Counted from the stretch's first letter, positions 25,784-37,435 are shown. The stretch: 64,000 bases of DNA from Salticus scenicus (GCA_963930645.1 OZ005649.1:386871887-386935886); one strand, 5' to 3'. Notes: generated by a model not told the origin, from the letters alone. Made by a program: numbers and translations.

Positions 25784-27142
25784 TACCAATAAGTATTTGG
25801 ACACATTGGAATATAGACATTTTGTCAAAAATCTGGACAAATTTTGCAGGAATTATCCTGAAATTTTGGGAGAATAAAGAACATTTTGTACCTCACATAT
25901 TTCAACAAAAGTTGTGCCTCGAAGAGGAAAAAGGGACCAGTAAAAAATTAAAGAAAAATTCCAATGTTTTGGATCATCCTGTAAAAAGTAATGTTTGAAA
26001 TACGTTTTGGCTGTAGTATGTGATTATGAGGATTTTTTTTAATTATTACTTTTTTCTTTATGTATATATAGAGAAAGTATTGGATTCGTGAAAATTTTTG
26101 AACTCCAGTTTTCGATGGATTTACACGATTTGGGATTTCCTGAACACGATTTGATAGTTTTTAGAAAATTTCTGTCTGTGTGTGTGTGTATCACGAATTT
26201 TGTGGACGCTGTATCTCACGAACCAATGAACGAAATTTAACCAAACTTGATATTTTGTTGGACCCTGACAAAAACTGATGGTGATTCGATTTGGGAATGA
26301 ATCGCTGAGCAGGAGCGCTGTAATCGCATTTTTTCTAAATTTTTCGCAGGGCAGTATAGGACAATTTTCGTATAAATGTACATAATGAGAGTTATTTTTA
26401 ACTTGTAAGTGTAAAATTAATATGAATTATTGATAATAGTAGTAGTTAACTAGGAAAACAATTTTGTGCATGTGGGGGAATCGCTTCCCCCTGGGGGGGG
26501 GGGGAGTACATTTTCAAGATGGGTATTTTTCGAAAGATCTCGTCAATGCCTTTAAAACGAATGGTTAAACAATAGATCTGTGATAATTTAAAACAAAGTT
26601 ATAGATTGTTTTTACTTTTAACAAAAAAAAAAAAAAAAAAACCCACCTTAGAAAAAAAATCGTAATTATTATTATTATTTTTTAAATATTGAGAATAAAA
26701 TGGACTTTTTTTTGGATATTTAGTGTTATACTACTTCTCTAATATGGAAATCGTCAGCATTATCATAGAAGATAATTTTTTTTAAGTAATAATTTTAATA
26801 AATTATTTTTACTGAGTGAATTTGTATAGGAAAATATAGAAGAAAGTCATGTGGTAGCCACAACAAACTAGTGTGTATTATGTTTATGAGGCTACCACAT
26901 ATATTCATGGAGACATAAAGGTTTCTTTAAAAAACTGAAAAAAAAAAATGCTATTATTTCAATTACAACATGTAGGGTATTAAACCCAGTGCAAAGCCGT
27001 TTTTAGGAACCTTGGCATATTATATTTAATACAGCATACTGCAATAAGAATGCACAAAATGTTAAATATCTTACAAAATATGAGCATTTTTACTACATAT
27101 TTTTTAAATACGCATGCGCAAGATTTCAAAATGTTTCATTTG
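25784..27142. repeat. Left arm of a large inverted repeat, with insertion
   Basis: Sequence from ACCAATAAGTATTTGGACA (25,784) to GCGCAAGATTTCAAAATG (~27,135) matches the reverse complement of 28,985-29,522 with moderate divergence. About 825 bp at 26,048-26,872 have no counterpart in the other arm and are an insertion. The outer end resembles a Tc1/mariner terminus (AAAAAGTATTTGGACA in the other arm), so the arms may be copies of one decayed element. A 78-codon plus-strand ORF here shows no recognisable domain. Confidence 0.75.
26048..26872. mobile_element. Long-TIR family copy inserted in the inverted-repeat arm
   Basis: Begins ACTTTTTTCTTTATG and GAAAGTATTGGATTC, then TTTACACGATTT and a TCTGTCTGTGTGTGTG tract. 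Later it has TATCTCACGAAC and a G-rich block at 26,463-26,502, and it ends GAAGAAAGTCATGTGG. The reverse-orientation relative is at 32,330-33,110. The opposite inverted-repeat arm serves as the empty site. Confidence 0.65.
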
Positions 27143-27410
27143 CTTAATTTAATAGCCAAAAGTATTGAGCTGCTGCTGCTAATATGAAAACTCCAAAGAA
27201 ATATCATGTAAATTCAAAAAAGTTATAAGAGATAGAATGAACAAAATTTCAGTTCTTTTAAAAATAAAAGCTAAACTTATAAGGGCTGGTTTTACTCACA
27301 TTTTTATTTTGAACCAATCAATGCCCAGTACTACTAGAATGTTCGCTGATTATAAATAAATATTGATAAAACCCTTTATCATTTTCCTTTCCTTTTTCTT
27401 TCTTTCTTTT
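27143..27410. other. AT-rich spacer between inverted-repeat arms
   Basis: Holds no recognisable feature. Pyrimidine-rich repeats of TTTC lie near 27,380-27,415. Confidence 0.4.
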
Positions 27411-28460
27411 CTTTAGTTCCCCATCATAATATAGGTATGGGGAACTTAGGTAATCGTGATAAATTTCGATCCCAGTTTTTTTTACGTTTTTATACGTTTT
27501 CAGGTGTGAGGAATCCGAAAATGACAAAATTTGTATAGTGTCTGTCTGTAGGGTGTCTGTTAGTCCGTTAGTTTGTTAGTCTGTTTACACGATATCTCAC
27601 AAACAAATGATCGCAGAGAGGTCAGATTAGTTTTAAAATATTGCTTTCGATACTGGCAAGAACCCTATTCATTTGCAGCATTCGAATTAAAAAAATCCAG
27701 CAGTTATTTGAAATTTAAGATTTTCTTAACATGGGAGAATATAGGACAAAAATTCACTTAAAAGTGAATTAAAAGGAAACCTTTTACTGTAAAAATGTCA
27801 GACCAGCTTTAAAATATCAGTTTTGATGCCGGAATGAAAATCAGTAACTATAAATATGCTACTTTGAAAATTTCACAAGTTATTGGAAATTTATGAATTT
27901 CTTAACATGGCAGTATAGGGCAAAATTTCACATAAACGTCAATTTTGAGAGATATTTTCATCTTAAAGATGTCAGACTACTTTTGAAATATTATTCACGA
28001 CACTGGCAGGAATATTAATGACTATGAATTATCCAATATAAAAATTTCGTAAGTTGTTGGAAATTTACGAACTTCTTAACATGGCAGAATAGAGCAAAAT
28101 TTCACATAAACGTCAATCTTGAGGGATATTTTCATCGTAAAGATGTCAAACCACTTTCGAAATATTATTTAGGATACTGGTATGAATATCATAGACTATG
28201 ATTTTTCCAATTTAAAAAATTCGTAAGTTATTTGGAATTTAAGATTTACTTAACATGTCAGAATAAGGCAAAATTGAGCATAAACTTCCATTTTGAGGAT
28301 CATAAATACATTAGATAACTTCAAAAATACATTTATGATATTTGTTTGAACATGGTTCAATACAAATATTCTGATAGGAAAATTTCGTAAATTATTCGTA
28401 ATTTAAGATTTTATTAACATAGCGAAATTGTAAATTTTTCATATAAATATGAATTTTGAG
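27411..28460. mobile_element. Long-TIR-like element with ~175-bp minisatellite
   Basis: The start (GGGGAACTTAGGTAATCGTG, then TACGTTTTCAGG and a GTCTGTCTGTAGGGTGTCTG tract) has the same order of motifs as the other long-TIR copies. From 27,600 to 28,450 there are about five diverged tandem units of ~175 bp. Their landmark CTTAACATGGCAGAATAGGGCA recurs in variant form near 27,726, 27,900, 28,076, 28,251 and 28,415. I could not place the right terminus. Confidence 0.55.
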
Positions 28461-28765
28461 AATTATTGCATTGGAAATAGTAGCATAAAAACTAAACAAC
28501 GGAATCGGCCCTGATAAAATAAATTAATAGATTAGAATAAGATAAATATATCGAAGTGAATGGTGGATAGTCTATTAGGCGGGGATTTAATTCTGTCACT
28601 GTATCAAGCTTTGGTCAAATTCATTTCTTTTAACATGATTATAATATGTCTCGCACTAGAAATTTATGAGAGCATAAATATGATAATCAACTGAGCAGAG
28701 TTCACCTATGCTAACTAGTTTTTTTTTTGAGAGAAACGGACATTCTGTTCATTCTATAACTCATA

Positions 28766-28904
28766 CAGGGATGGAACACGGGCTCAGTATTCAAACCAGT
28801 ATTTGTTTAAGAAATTTCTCTTACTATAATATCGTTGATTTAAGAAGTAGAAAATTTTCTTACATTAATAGTGGTATGAATTCTGCTCCCGTGTTCCATC
28901 CCTG
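28766..28904. mobile_element. Short MITE (139 bp)
   Basis: Inverted ends CAGGGATGGAACACGGG continue with partial matching for about 35 bp. CTCATA stands immediately on both sides, a 6-bp direct repeat (perhaps a decayed 8-bp duplication). The plus-strand ORF crossing it at 28,708-28,992 is produced by the MITE and I do not regard it as a gene. Confidence 0.75.
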
Positions 28905-28984
28905 CTCATATATATTTTTAATTTACACGATACTTGTTTGGGGTTTTCATGTAAGTAGCTCAATGCTTTTGGTTATTAAATCAT

Positions 28985-29522
28985 TCAAATGAATTTTTTA
29001 AAACCTTGCGCATTGTAGTTAAAAATTATTAGTAAAAATGCTCGTATTTCGTAAGATATTTAATATTTTTGCATTCTTATTGCAGTATGCTGTGCTTAAT
29101 GTAGTATGCCAAATTTCCTAAAAATGGCTTTGCACTACTGGGTCTCATACACTACGTGCTATATTAAAAAAAAAGTGGCAAAATTTTTAAATTTTTTTTA
29201 AAGAAACCGTAATATCTCCATTAATATATGTGGGTAGTCTCATAAAAATGCATAGAAATAATGAGAAAAATCCTCATATTCTCATGCTAAAGCCAAAATG
29301 CATTTCAAGCATTGCCTTTTACAGGGTGATCCAAAATATATTGACTTCTATTTAATTTTTTACTAGTCTGTTTTTCCTTTTCAGGACAATTTCTTTTGAA
29401 GTATATGAGGTATAACATGTTTTTTATGCTTCCAAAGTTTCATTATAATTCTCCAAGAATTTTTGTACATATTTCACAAAACGTCAAGTTCGAAAATGTC
29501 CAAATACTTTTTGGTATATGGT
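28985..29522. repeat. Right arm of the large inverted repeat (uninterrupted)
   Basis: Reverse-complement partner of 25,784-27,142 without the 825-bp insertion. It ends with TGTCCAAATACTTTTTGGTA, which resembles a mariner/Tc1-type terminus. Confidence 0.75.
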
Positions 29523-29627
29523 GCATATCTTTGAATCTAATGAAAAAGAGCTGAGTTAATTAATGTTCATAAATGATTAATAAGTTACATTTTATTACTG
29601 AAACTAATTAATAATAAAACATTAAAG

Positions 29628-29966
29628 TTGCTCAGCACAGTAACACTCTACGCTACTCCATTCACTATTTGGGAACACTTTGAGACTTGCTGTCTACACA
29701 TTAGCCGAATCCGAATCGTAGCTCTTGCCGTGGAAACCAAGGATTTCTCCAAGAGTAGAGGTAGGAAAAGCGCCATTTTGTCAAAAAAAAAAAAAAAAAA
29801 AAAAAAATCACTATATTTAAAGGGGACTAATAAGCAAGTTTTACCTGACGGGACTAAAATGAAAGTTGTACCTCAAGGGACTAATGTGAAAGTTGTACCT
29901 CACGGGACTCATGTGCAAGTTGCACCGAACGAACAAACTATTTCTTTCAACGAAAATGCCTACTAA
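29628..29966 (+). other. ORF containing a 27-bp in-frame repeat, coding status unclear
   Basis: A 112-codon ORF from ATG to TAA. Its 5' half has ordinary base composition and ends in a poly-lysine run made by a 25-base A-tract at about 29,785. Its 3' half contains four exact-length 27-bp units (29,823-29,930) encoding a 9-residue cycle (VVPxGTxxK). Differences between units include synonymous and replacement changes. I know no family with this peptide and see no splice sites. A retroposed sequence ending in the A-tract, followed by an unrelated minisatellite, explains it equally well. Confidence 0.3.
29823..29930. repeat. 27-bp minisatellite, four units
   Basis: Four consecutive units starting GGGACTAATAAG, GGGACTAAAATG, GGGACTAATGTG and GGGACTCATGTG, each exactly 27 bp. 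Confidence 0.93.
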
Positions 29967-30119
29967 CCCTGGACGATAGGTCTAATATATCGTATCCTAT
30001 TATATATCGTATTTATCGTAATATAACTCAATACTTATTTCACTTCCTTCTTCGACTCGTTTTAATACGCATTTTTTATAGGCATGAGCAGCCCCCGAAA
30101 AACAAAAACATTAAATTCA

Positions 30120-30341
30120 TTTTTTTTACTTATTTTTATTTCATATTATTTCACGCGCACTTTTTATTTCCTAATTCAAAATTATAAAAAAAAAAAAAAA
30201 CTTTTTCGATATCGCTTGTAACGGTACTGATTATTATTAATTTTCTTTTCTTTTCCTTTCAATAATAATAATAATAATAATAAAAAAGGTTTTGATGAAA
30301 TTCTGGCAAAAGCAGAATTTAGTTTAGGACGGAGGACTATT

Positions 30342-30374
<33 letters not shown>

Positions 30375-30500
30375 CAAACTATAACATCGCTTTCAAATTA
30401 TTCAATTATATTTTCGATAAATTTTAGATTTCGACAAATGTCCGACTATCGAAAACGACAACGCAAAATCCCAGATTGAGACTAATAGGCCCTCAGTCCT
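30120..30500. repeat. Foldback-like dispersed repeat, copy A
   Basis: Contains TTTTTATTTCCTAATTCAAA, a long A-run, an AAGCAGAATTTAGTTTAGGAC segment with TAGTTTTTT, and TAGGCCCTCAGTCC. All of these recur in both orientations at 45,470-45,520 and 46,805-47,640. Family not recognised. Confidence 0.6.
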
Positions 30501-30547
30501 AATAATTAATAGTGATTTCATTGTTATATAAACTACATATATATATA

Positions 30548-31057
30548 CAGGGTGATTATAATTAAAGTTACGATTTCAAAACACTGTAATTTTAAAACTA
30601 CCCATTACAGCGATTTGATATTTTACCAGAGCTATCGTGAGGCAATGAAACTTTCCTTGGCAAAAGAAGAAGGAAAAAAAAAAAGTTCCAAAACGTGTCG
30701 TTAATTATCCGAAAAGTATTTGTTTCATGGAGCTCCTCTTTTTCTCTTTTAACTATGACTGTTTACGCTGTAAACACGTATTCTTGTCTTTTTGCTAAAA
30801 AAATTGTGGTAAACCCTTGATGTCTATTGTTTCCTGCTATTCCATTGTGTTGCTAACAACATTCCGGTGTTTAATGAGTCCATTTAGGCGATTGCCCTGA
30901 CAGCGCCATCTATAGGAACACGTTGGAACTACTTTTTTCATTCTCCAAACAAAATTTCATTGCCTCATGATTGCTCTGGTAAAATATCAAATTGTTCTGA
31001 TGGGTAGTTTTAAAATTATAGCGTTTTGAAATTGTAACTTTAATTATAATCACCCTG
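30548..31057. mobile_element. Mariner-type MITE (510 bp)
   Basis: Long inverted ends of at least ~110 bp start CAGGGTGATTATAATTAAAG on both sides and are flanked by TA. The core has GACAGCGCCATCTATAGGAA. Related copies are at 50,678-51,196 and, truncated, at 53,148-53,520. It has no ORF of its own. The TA target and CAG ends point to Tc1/mariner ancestry. A TA/CA microsatellite adjoins the right end. Confidence 0.9.
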
Positions 31058-31094
31058 TATATATATATATACATATACATACACACACACACAT

Positions 31095-31138
<44 letters not shown>

Positions 31139-31142
31139 GTGT
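31058..31142. repeat. TA/CA microsatellite
   Basis: A compound (TA)n-(CA)n-(TA)n-(GT)n tract next to the MITE target site. It creates a low-complexity minus-strand ORF that is not a gene. Confidence 0.95.
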
Positions 31143-32280
31143 GTATACATGTGTATAATATATACATGTTTAAATGTAAAGTTCAAATTAAATCTATAAT
31201 TAATATTTAAAACATATTAGCTGAAAAATAATGTGTGCAAAGAGTGAAATAAAAATGTTAAATAAGTTAGATATATTTTGATTAAAGATCAGTATCATTT
31301 TATATTTCTTTAAAATTATGTTTCTGATATAGCAAATTTGATCAAAAATTAAAGATAAAAATTTCGGCACGTTTTATTACAAATTATTAGGTAGCATGAT
31401 TTTAGGGATTAAAGCGTAATTTCATAGAAACCTTTATCCTTTTTTTTTCTTTCCCTTTAATTAAGGAAAAATGGTACATTTTAGTACAAAAGTTTCCTTT
31501 ATTTTTTTAGAAAAAATAAAAATAAAAAACATGTTTTATATTAGTAATTTTAAAGAAATATTTCATATTTTATTAAAAATTTTTTTTTCTCTCTCTCTTT
31601 CTATATATATAAAAGTATATTTCAAACTTATTTGAAAATTTAATTTTTTTTTTTTTGGTTTGTTTTATTTATGTTTTAATAAAAACTTATAAAAATTTTT
31701 AGCCAGTTTTCAATTTAAACAATTTACGAAGCATAGTTGAGAAAAGTAATTAAAGAAAACTTTCTTTAAATTAATTACGAAATCTATCAAATACTCCATT
31801 TTAAAGATGATGTATGAGGTGGAGATTATATTATACTTTCTTTTATATTAAAAAAAAAAAAAAATCTCTGATGAACGCCGTCTTGAATTTATGTCTTTAA
31901 TGCGAATAATGAAATAATTTTAGTGTGAAAAATAGAAGTTCAAAAAAAAGTTTGATCGAAATAATAGTTTATCGAAAAACTATTCTAGAGGTTTGTACGA
32001 AATAACGTTTTCACGTAATAAATTATTCTTAAGTTCCTTTCAAAATTTAACAATAATATATTTTAAAATTCTTCTCATTGTTGGATATATTTTATTTGTT
32101 GAGACATATAAAATAATTAGGTGTGTCACTCCCACGACTTTCTCTTATCCTGAAATTTGATACTATAAATACAGGATACTATAAATACAGATTAAAAGGT
32201 AAGATAACGAGTACTGTTATGTAAACCTCTGTTAAACAATTCAAATTAGGCTTCGGAAGAGTTTTATATGATAATTAGTT
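31143..32280. other. AT-rich sequence, no gene seen
   Basis: Many A- and T-runs and no ORF of note. Nothing repeats elsewhere in the window that I could detect. Confidence 0.5.
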
Positions 32281-32329
32281 CTGTGTGAGGGGGGCTACGT
32301 CCCCCCTCAACCCCCCGTTTCATTAATGC

Positions 32330-33110
32330 ACTTACATTTATATAGAATTCAATTCGGTTATTAAAAAAAATTCTGTTTTTAAAAAATAATTTATTAAAAT
32401 TATTATTTAAAAAAAAAATTATCTTTTATGATAATGCAGACGATTTCCATACCAGAAAAGTAGTATAACACTAAAAAAAAAAAAAAAAAAAGTTAAAAAT
32501 GTAAAATTTGATAATTTTATTTTAAATTATCGCAGATCGATGGTTCAATCATTAGTTTTAAAGGTATTGGTGAGTTCTTTTGAAAGATACCCATCATGAA
32601 AATTTACTCCCCTCGAGGGGGGACTTCCCTCACAGTGGGGGGGGGGGGGAGGAGGCGAGGCTCCTACATACACAAAAAATTTTTCTCAGTTGACTATCTT
32701 TATTACACAAAATATATATTCGTTTCATTCAGTTTAGTGTAGTCTATAGATGTTAAACTCTACATACCTGCAATTTCCCCCATAGACGTAATGCACTTGA
32801 ATACTTTTGAATGTCCTTGTACACGAACCATTTACTTCATCTCAACGAAAAGCTTACTGTAGCATCCCTATATGATATACATTTAGAATACCGAGTTTGG
32901 AATTTCTGCTACTATATGTTCTTGAGATATGCTGATAACAGACACACAGACTGGCAGACACACAGACAGACAAACGCACAGACCATTCGCTAAAAACATG
33001 ATTTTCGTATTCAGGGCACATCAGAACATGTAAATATAACAAAAACTCACGTTCGAAAATTTGACCCTAAAACAATACTTTCTAGACCCTATGGGTAAGA
33101 GAAAGTAAAA
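32330..33110 (-). mobile_element. Long-TIR family copy, minus orientation
   Basis: Reverse complement of the 26,048-26,872 family. At the right end are ACAATACTTTCTAGACC and AGAGAAAGTAAAA. A CAGACAGACA-rich tract lies at 32,940-32,980, and there is a G-rich block with ATCGCAGATCGATGG (32,530-32,660). It preserves CATTTAGAATACCGAG at 32,880-32,895. This is the uninterrupted version of the site into which the element at 45,054 inserted. Confidence 0.65.
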
Positions 33111-33840
33111 AAGAATATTTTACTACTTATTGCAAAAACTGATTTACGTAAAATAGTTTCCCTAGATATATTGTTTAGCTCGAATAAATGAATTTACGAG
33201 GAAATTTTAAATGGCAAATATTCCGGAACATAATATTATTTTTTTCTTATCATATTATCCTATCAGTTAAACTTATTGAACACAAAAACAGCATTTGAAA
33301 AGAATGAAACAGTATATAATGAACAAATTTATTTTACAGATTGCTTAGTGATGAATTAGCTGTTGATAGGAAATATTTTAAAACTCTGATAAAGAATTTA
33401 TTTTATTTATATGGTTTATAAACATTAAGGGTTATGAAATGCCCATTATTCTATTTCCTTTATTTCTTACGAAATGTGTTATAGTGTGACCACATTTCCG
33501 GCTCATAGCATACAGGAAGACTCTAAAAGTTTGGTAGGGGCGTTAAATTGGCAGACAGATTGGAATTTTGGAAACACTTGGTCATTCCATGCCCCTTTAT
33601 CGCTTACTTTCTCTCGATTACAAAGATAATACCGCTACTTTAACACTGGACTCAGCCCATACGCAAAAGCTCCTGTGGTCGTAAGAAACATGGTCGAATA
33701 ATATTTTGGCTATTTTGACATTTTCTCCCAGGAATGTAATGTCCAGAACTTAATCCTTAATAATTATTAATATAACTTAACCCTTAACAGGTCGATATAT
33801 TTATTTAAAACATTACACATCTTAGAGGAATTCATAGCTG
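33111..33840. other. Unassigned sequence
   Basis: Moderately AT-rich. The part at 33,480-33,720 has a more even composition but I found no long ORF or domain in it. Confidence 0.4.
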
Positions 33841-34025
33841 CCAACATCCTAATTAATATTCCGTAGTATTGTTAGTACCCGCCCATTTTTCTATACCGCT
33901 TTTATTTTTAGCGTAATTCTCTTCAAATGTAATTACGATTAATAAAGAAGAAAAATACTCTAAAGAAACTGGTGCAAAAAAAAAGACGTACTAACAATAC
34001 TGCAGAATGTTAATCACGATGTTGG
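33841..34025. mobile_element. Small MITE (185 bp)
   Basis: Inverted ends of ~35 bp, CCAACATCCTAATTAATATT at the left and the reverse complement of CCAACATCGTGATTAACATT at the right, each followed by AGTATTGTTAGTAC. No convincing target duplication was seen. Confidence 0.75.
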
Positions 34026-35585
34026 TACCTATGGACATTACATTTGATCTTCAAAAATACATCTAAAGGTTTGGCTCAGTATTTTAATACCGTTGTAGAA
34101 GCGCGGCATTGATCTTTGAAGGGTAAATATTTTAACATTTCACATGCTCAGTTTTTATGAGCTCTGAAAAACCTCCATGAAATTATCCAAACTTACTTAA
34201 ATTCTTCTACTTTAAGTTATATGTCTCTTGACAATTCAAAATCTCTCAATGAATTTAGTACAAATCGAAGCGTAATAAATTTACAGCTATTTCCTACAGA
34301 ACCAAAAAATTCGACAAAAATTCGACAAAAAGAACCAAAATTCTTAACTCCGTTTCAGGGATAGCGTTAGTCGAATGACCAATATACTATTTTTATTTAT
34401 TTGTTTTCTACAGAACGAAAAAATTCGAATAACAAAACAGTCGCTTTATATAAGCATAAAAAAAGAGTTTGAATTAAAACGGTAAATTCATGCTCTACAA
34501 AACTGGTGATGCTAAAAAGTAAAACTGTAGTATTCACATGGAAACCATCATATAGTTATTTTTTTTTTTTGGTTTTCTAATCAGCTCCTATGCGTCTGTG
34601 ACGCATCTTTTAATGTCACTGTAAAATGTTATCAGAATTTGGACACAAAATAAAATTTCAAAAGTAGAGTACACATTTACATTTACATGAAAAGTTTTCA
34701 ACATACATAACTTCTAATGAAGTTTTTTCTTGTAACCAGAATTTATCCTTCTTAATTGAGTTATATGCCATGCTTAAATGTAATTACATGAATTTTGTTA
34801 ATACAACATCGGGCAGATAACAAATTATTATCTCATTTAAAGACGTACAATACACGATCTATCGTTACTTTATTGTTTAAATTTTAACAGTACATTTACC
34901 TTTACCATTAGCAATCAATTTTGTTCCATTAGCAATAGTAATTGCTTTCTTAATTAAATTAATTAATTTTTGGAACACTTTTATAGATTTGTAAAGCGAA
35001 CAGTAGCTTCGGGAACAAATGCCGTGTACTTATTTTTCTTCACTTTCTGTTTTGATATCATAACAAAGCCCGAAGCATTTATTTCTTCTCATTTAGTATT
35101 TGAACATGTCGTTAATGTTTTATTTTTGCTTCTTGCACTCGAAACATTGAAAATATTTTATTTGTATATTTGTTGTCGTGATTTATCTTGCATGGTCTGG
35201 TTCAGTAAATAATATTTTGGGAATTAAAATAAAAACATTCGTAATGAATGTCATTTCACATTTTGCCTGGAGATTAGTACTTTGATTTATTCAGTTGATT
35301 CAGTTTAACTTTATCAATTTCTAAAACAAATAGCTGATATTTGTTTAAATTTTGCGACAACGCATCTAACATATTCGCTAATTCTTGATGAATATGTTTA
35401 AGCAATAATTCATCTTATCTTTTGTTTCCTAATGCATTATTATTGACAAATGTATTGTTGCGAATTTGCAAATATTTCTATTTATTTTTGTAGAAATTCT
35501 TTTAAACAGGCTTAGTAAGTTCATAAACTGTTAATTTTCTGCCTTTCTAGTTTGTTTCAGCGTTAAAATAGCCTAATTTTCCCAT
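34026..35585. other. AT-rich sequence with a short direct repeat
   Basis: A short direct repeat (CTACAGAACNAAAAAATTCG) is at 34,294 and 34,409. The plus-strand ORF at 34,970-35,212 has no recognisable domain and I leave it out as a gene. Confidence 0.4.
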
Positions 35586-35589
35586 GGAA

Positions 35590-36060
35590 ACGCATAAATA
35601 AGCTCCAATAAGGCAGGTGGCGGATTTGGCGACTTTTCCCCTTGGCGACGTTTTTGGCGAGAAAATAGTTATTATCGATATACCAAATATGGAAGCTGTA
35701 ATCTCATTCGCTAATCAAATACTGGAAACTTTCAGAACAATCTAGGTTAGATAGAGGGGTATAAAAGAAGGCTCATCGCGCCAAATCTCGGTCAGTCAGT
35801 TTCAGCTCTGAGTTTCGCTTTCATTGCTACTGAAAGAGTCCTAAGCGTCTTTGAAGGAGCCTTGCTTTATGTTAATGTTTTGAAACAGTTTGAACTGTCA
35901 ATTTGCTGTTGACAACTGTTATTGAAGCTGTGTTTACTGGTGAAACTGAAGTTGATACCTGGTTTATAACCTGTATTCTTCTGGAATTTTCTGTAAATAA
36001 ACTACTGAACTTTTGCAAGTTTCGCCTTTCATTCTCGGACAACTTACGAATCCCCAAGTA
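35590..36060 (+). mobile_element. Probable solo LTR of a retrotransposon
   Basis: A compact region of higher G+C. It begins with repeated GGCGA words (TTTGGCGACTTTTCC, TTGGCGACG, TTTGGCGAG). A promoter follows (TATA box 35,760-35,767, initiator TCAGTC at ~35,792) and then an AATAAA at ~35,998, consistent with U3-R-U5 order. It ends near CCCCAAGTACA. No primer-binding site, gag or pol follows and I could not find a target duplication, so boundaries are approximate. A non-LTR or host promoter remains possible. Confidence 0.4.
35760..35797 (+). promoter_or_regulatory. TATA box and initiator of the putative LTR
   Basis: TATAAAAG is followed about 32 bp downstream by TCAGTCAGT. The spacing and sequence match an arthropod TATA-Inr core promoter. 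Confidence 0.5.
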
Positions 36061-36381
36061 CACATCAGTATTATTAGTATGCGGTAATGATCAAAGTAAA
36101 TCAGTTCATTGTGATGATCGCAAAACTTTCTTCTATATCTTTCAGTATAACAGCAACACCTACCGTTTAACATGAAGAAATATTTGATGTGAGTTTCTTA
36201 CGATAAAGATTTTACGTATGCAGTTTGATACAATTTTATCTAACACATGTCGAGATGTAACCATATGGAAACTTGAAGAATGTGAGTGGTAGTAACACCA
36301 CCTGTCCACCGATATACACCGAATTTAATCAGAATTTTTTTCATAACTTCCACATCACATATCAAGTTTTGTGCATTTATA

Positions 36382-36594
36382 CAGTCGGTAACAAAAGTGT
36401 CCGAACACTAGCAAAAATTCCTATGTAAAAAAAGTACACTTCATGCGGTTTTGTTAAATAAATCCTTGTCGAATCCTGTGCTTAGTCAGTCTAAGAACAT
36501 GATTCGATAAGGATTTATTTAATAAAACCGTATGAAGTGTACTTTTTTTACATAGGAATTTTTGCTAGTGTTCGGACACTTTTGTTACCGACTG
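36382..36594. mobile_element. Palindromic Tc1-type MITE, intact (213 bp)
   Basis: Nearly the whole element is an inverted repeat. Ends are CAGTCGGTAACAAAAGTGTC, with arms of about 95 bp around a short loop, flanked by TA. CAGT ends and a TA target are typical of Tc1/mariner. Confidence 0.95.
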
Positions 36595-36599
36595 TACGT

Positions 36600-37215
36600 T
36601 ATAGAAGCTGGGATATAACCTCCCTGTCAACGGGAAAAATTGCAGCATAGCCGCACCACTTGTCGGCCAATATCAAATCAAACTGGATCAGCATAGTTTT
36701 CCATGGTCCTCTCACATATCACGTTTTCTGTAATTATACAGAACAAAAGCTGAGATCTAGTTTTCCCGTAAATGGGAGAAATTAAAGCACAGCAGAGTTC
36801 CTTATTGGTCAAAAATTGCCAGAAAATTTTGGTCACATACAGAAGGACGGAAAGACAAACAAACATTTCTTAAAAATGGTCGACACTTTGTAAGGTAGGC
36901 GTAGCGTCGGGTTGAGAAAATAAAGGTCGCCGAAGGAAATCAGTAGGGAAGGATTAAGATGTTGATTGAGGTTAGGAAAGTATAAGCTGGATCCAGCGTA
37001 GTTTGGCGACGTTAGAGATGAAACTTCTAGACTGAAGGTGTCGAGTTGAGGTGATTTTGGGCAGGCATGGAGTGTCTAAAAGGAAATTAGGATCTACGCA
37101 GATTGGGAAAGATGGTTGAATATGGTTAGTTTTAAAGAAGTGGTTGGATGAAACGAAGTGAATGAGGTTGTCTATTTTGAAAGAGTTTAAATAGTGTGAT
37201 GTTTCTGTCGTACAG
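36600..37215. other. Unassigned, relatively GC-rich sequence
   Basis: 36,890-37,200 is purine-rich with AGGTTAGG and GGTCGCC-type words. It has no domain or repeat partner in the window and may be part of an older retroelement. Confidence 0.35.
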
Positions 37216-37225
37216 TGGTGGTGCC

Positions 37226-37420
37226 GGCCAGGTGGTTCGGTCGGTAGGTAGCTGCCTTCTGAATCTTCTGGTCCCAGGTTCGAATCCTAGTGCGGGCATG
37301 GATGTTTGTGATGTCTTCAAAATATTGTGCACTTGTTTCTGTAAATTTCTGTAATATGGATCATTCGAGACGAAAATCATTGTAACTATAGGTCTATATA
37401 TATATGTCAAATAAATGTCA
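37226..37420 (+). mobile_element. tRNA-derived SINE
   Basis: The head is tRNA-like with a perfect Pol III B box, GGTTCGAATCC (37,278-37,288), and an A-box-like TGGTTCGGTCGG upstream. The cloverleaf is degenerate. After GCGGGCA follows TGGATGTTTGTGATGTCTTC, which resembles the conserved post-tRNA segment of known arthropod SINEs. The tail is AT-rich and ends in AAATAAATG-type sequence. The right end is approximate. Confidence 0.7.
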
Positions 37421-37435
37421 AAATGTACAGTGTTG

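Noticed and set aside
28708..28992. 94-residue plus ORF
   Set aside because: It spans the 139-bp MITE and its inverted ends. No domain or splice signal.
30910..31167. 85-residue minus ORF with Tyr/Ile/Cys/Val runs
   Set aside because: Translation of the TA/CA microsatellite and the MITE end.
35872..36175. Overlapping ORFs on both strands in the LTR-like region
   Set aside because: Neither shows a domain. They lie in the putative R-U5 and its flank, where coding sequence is not expected.
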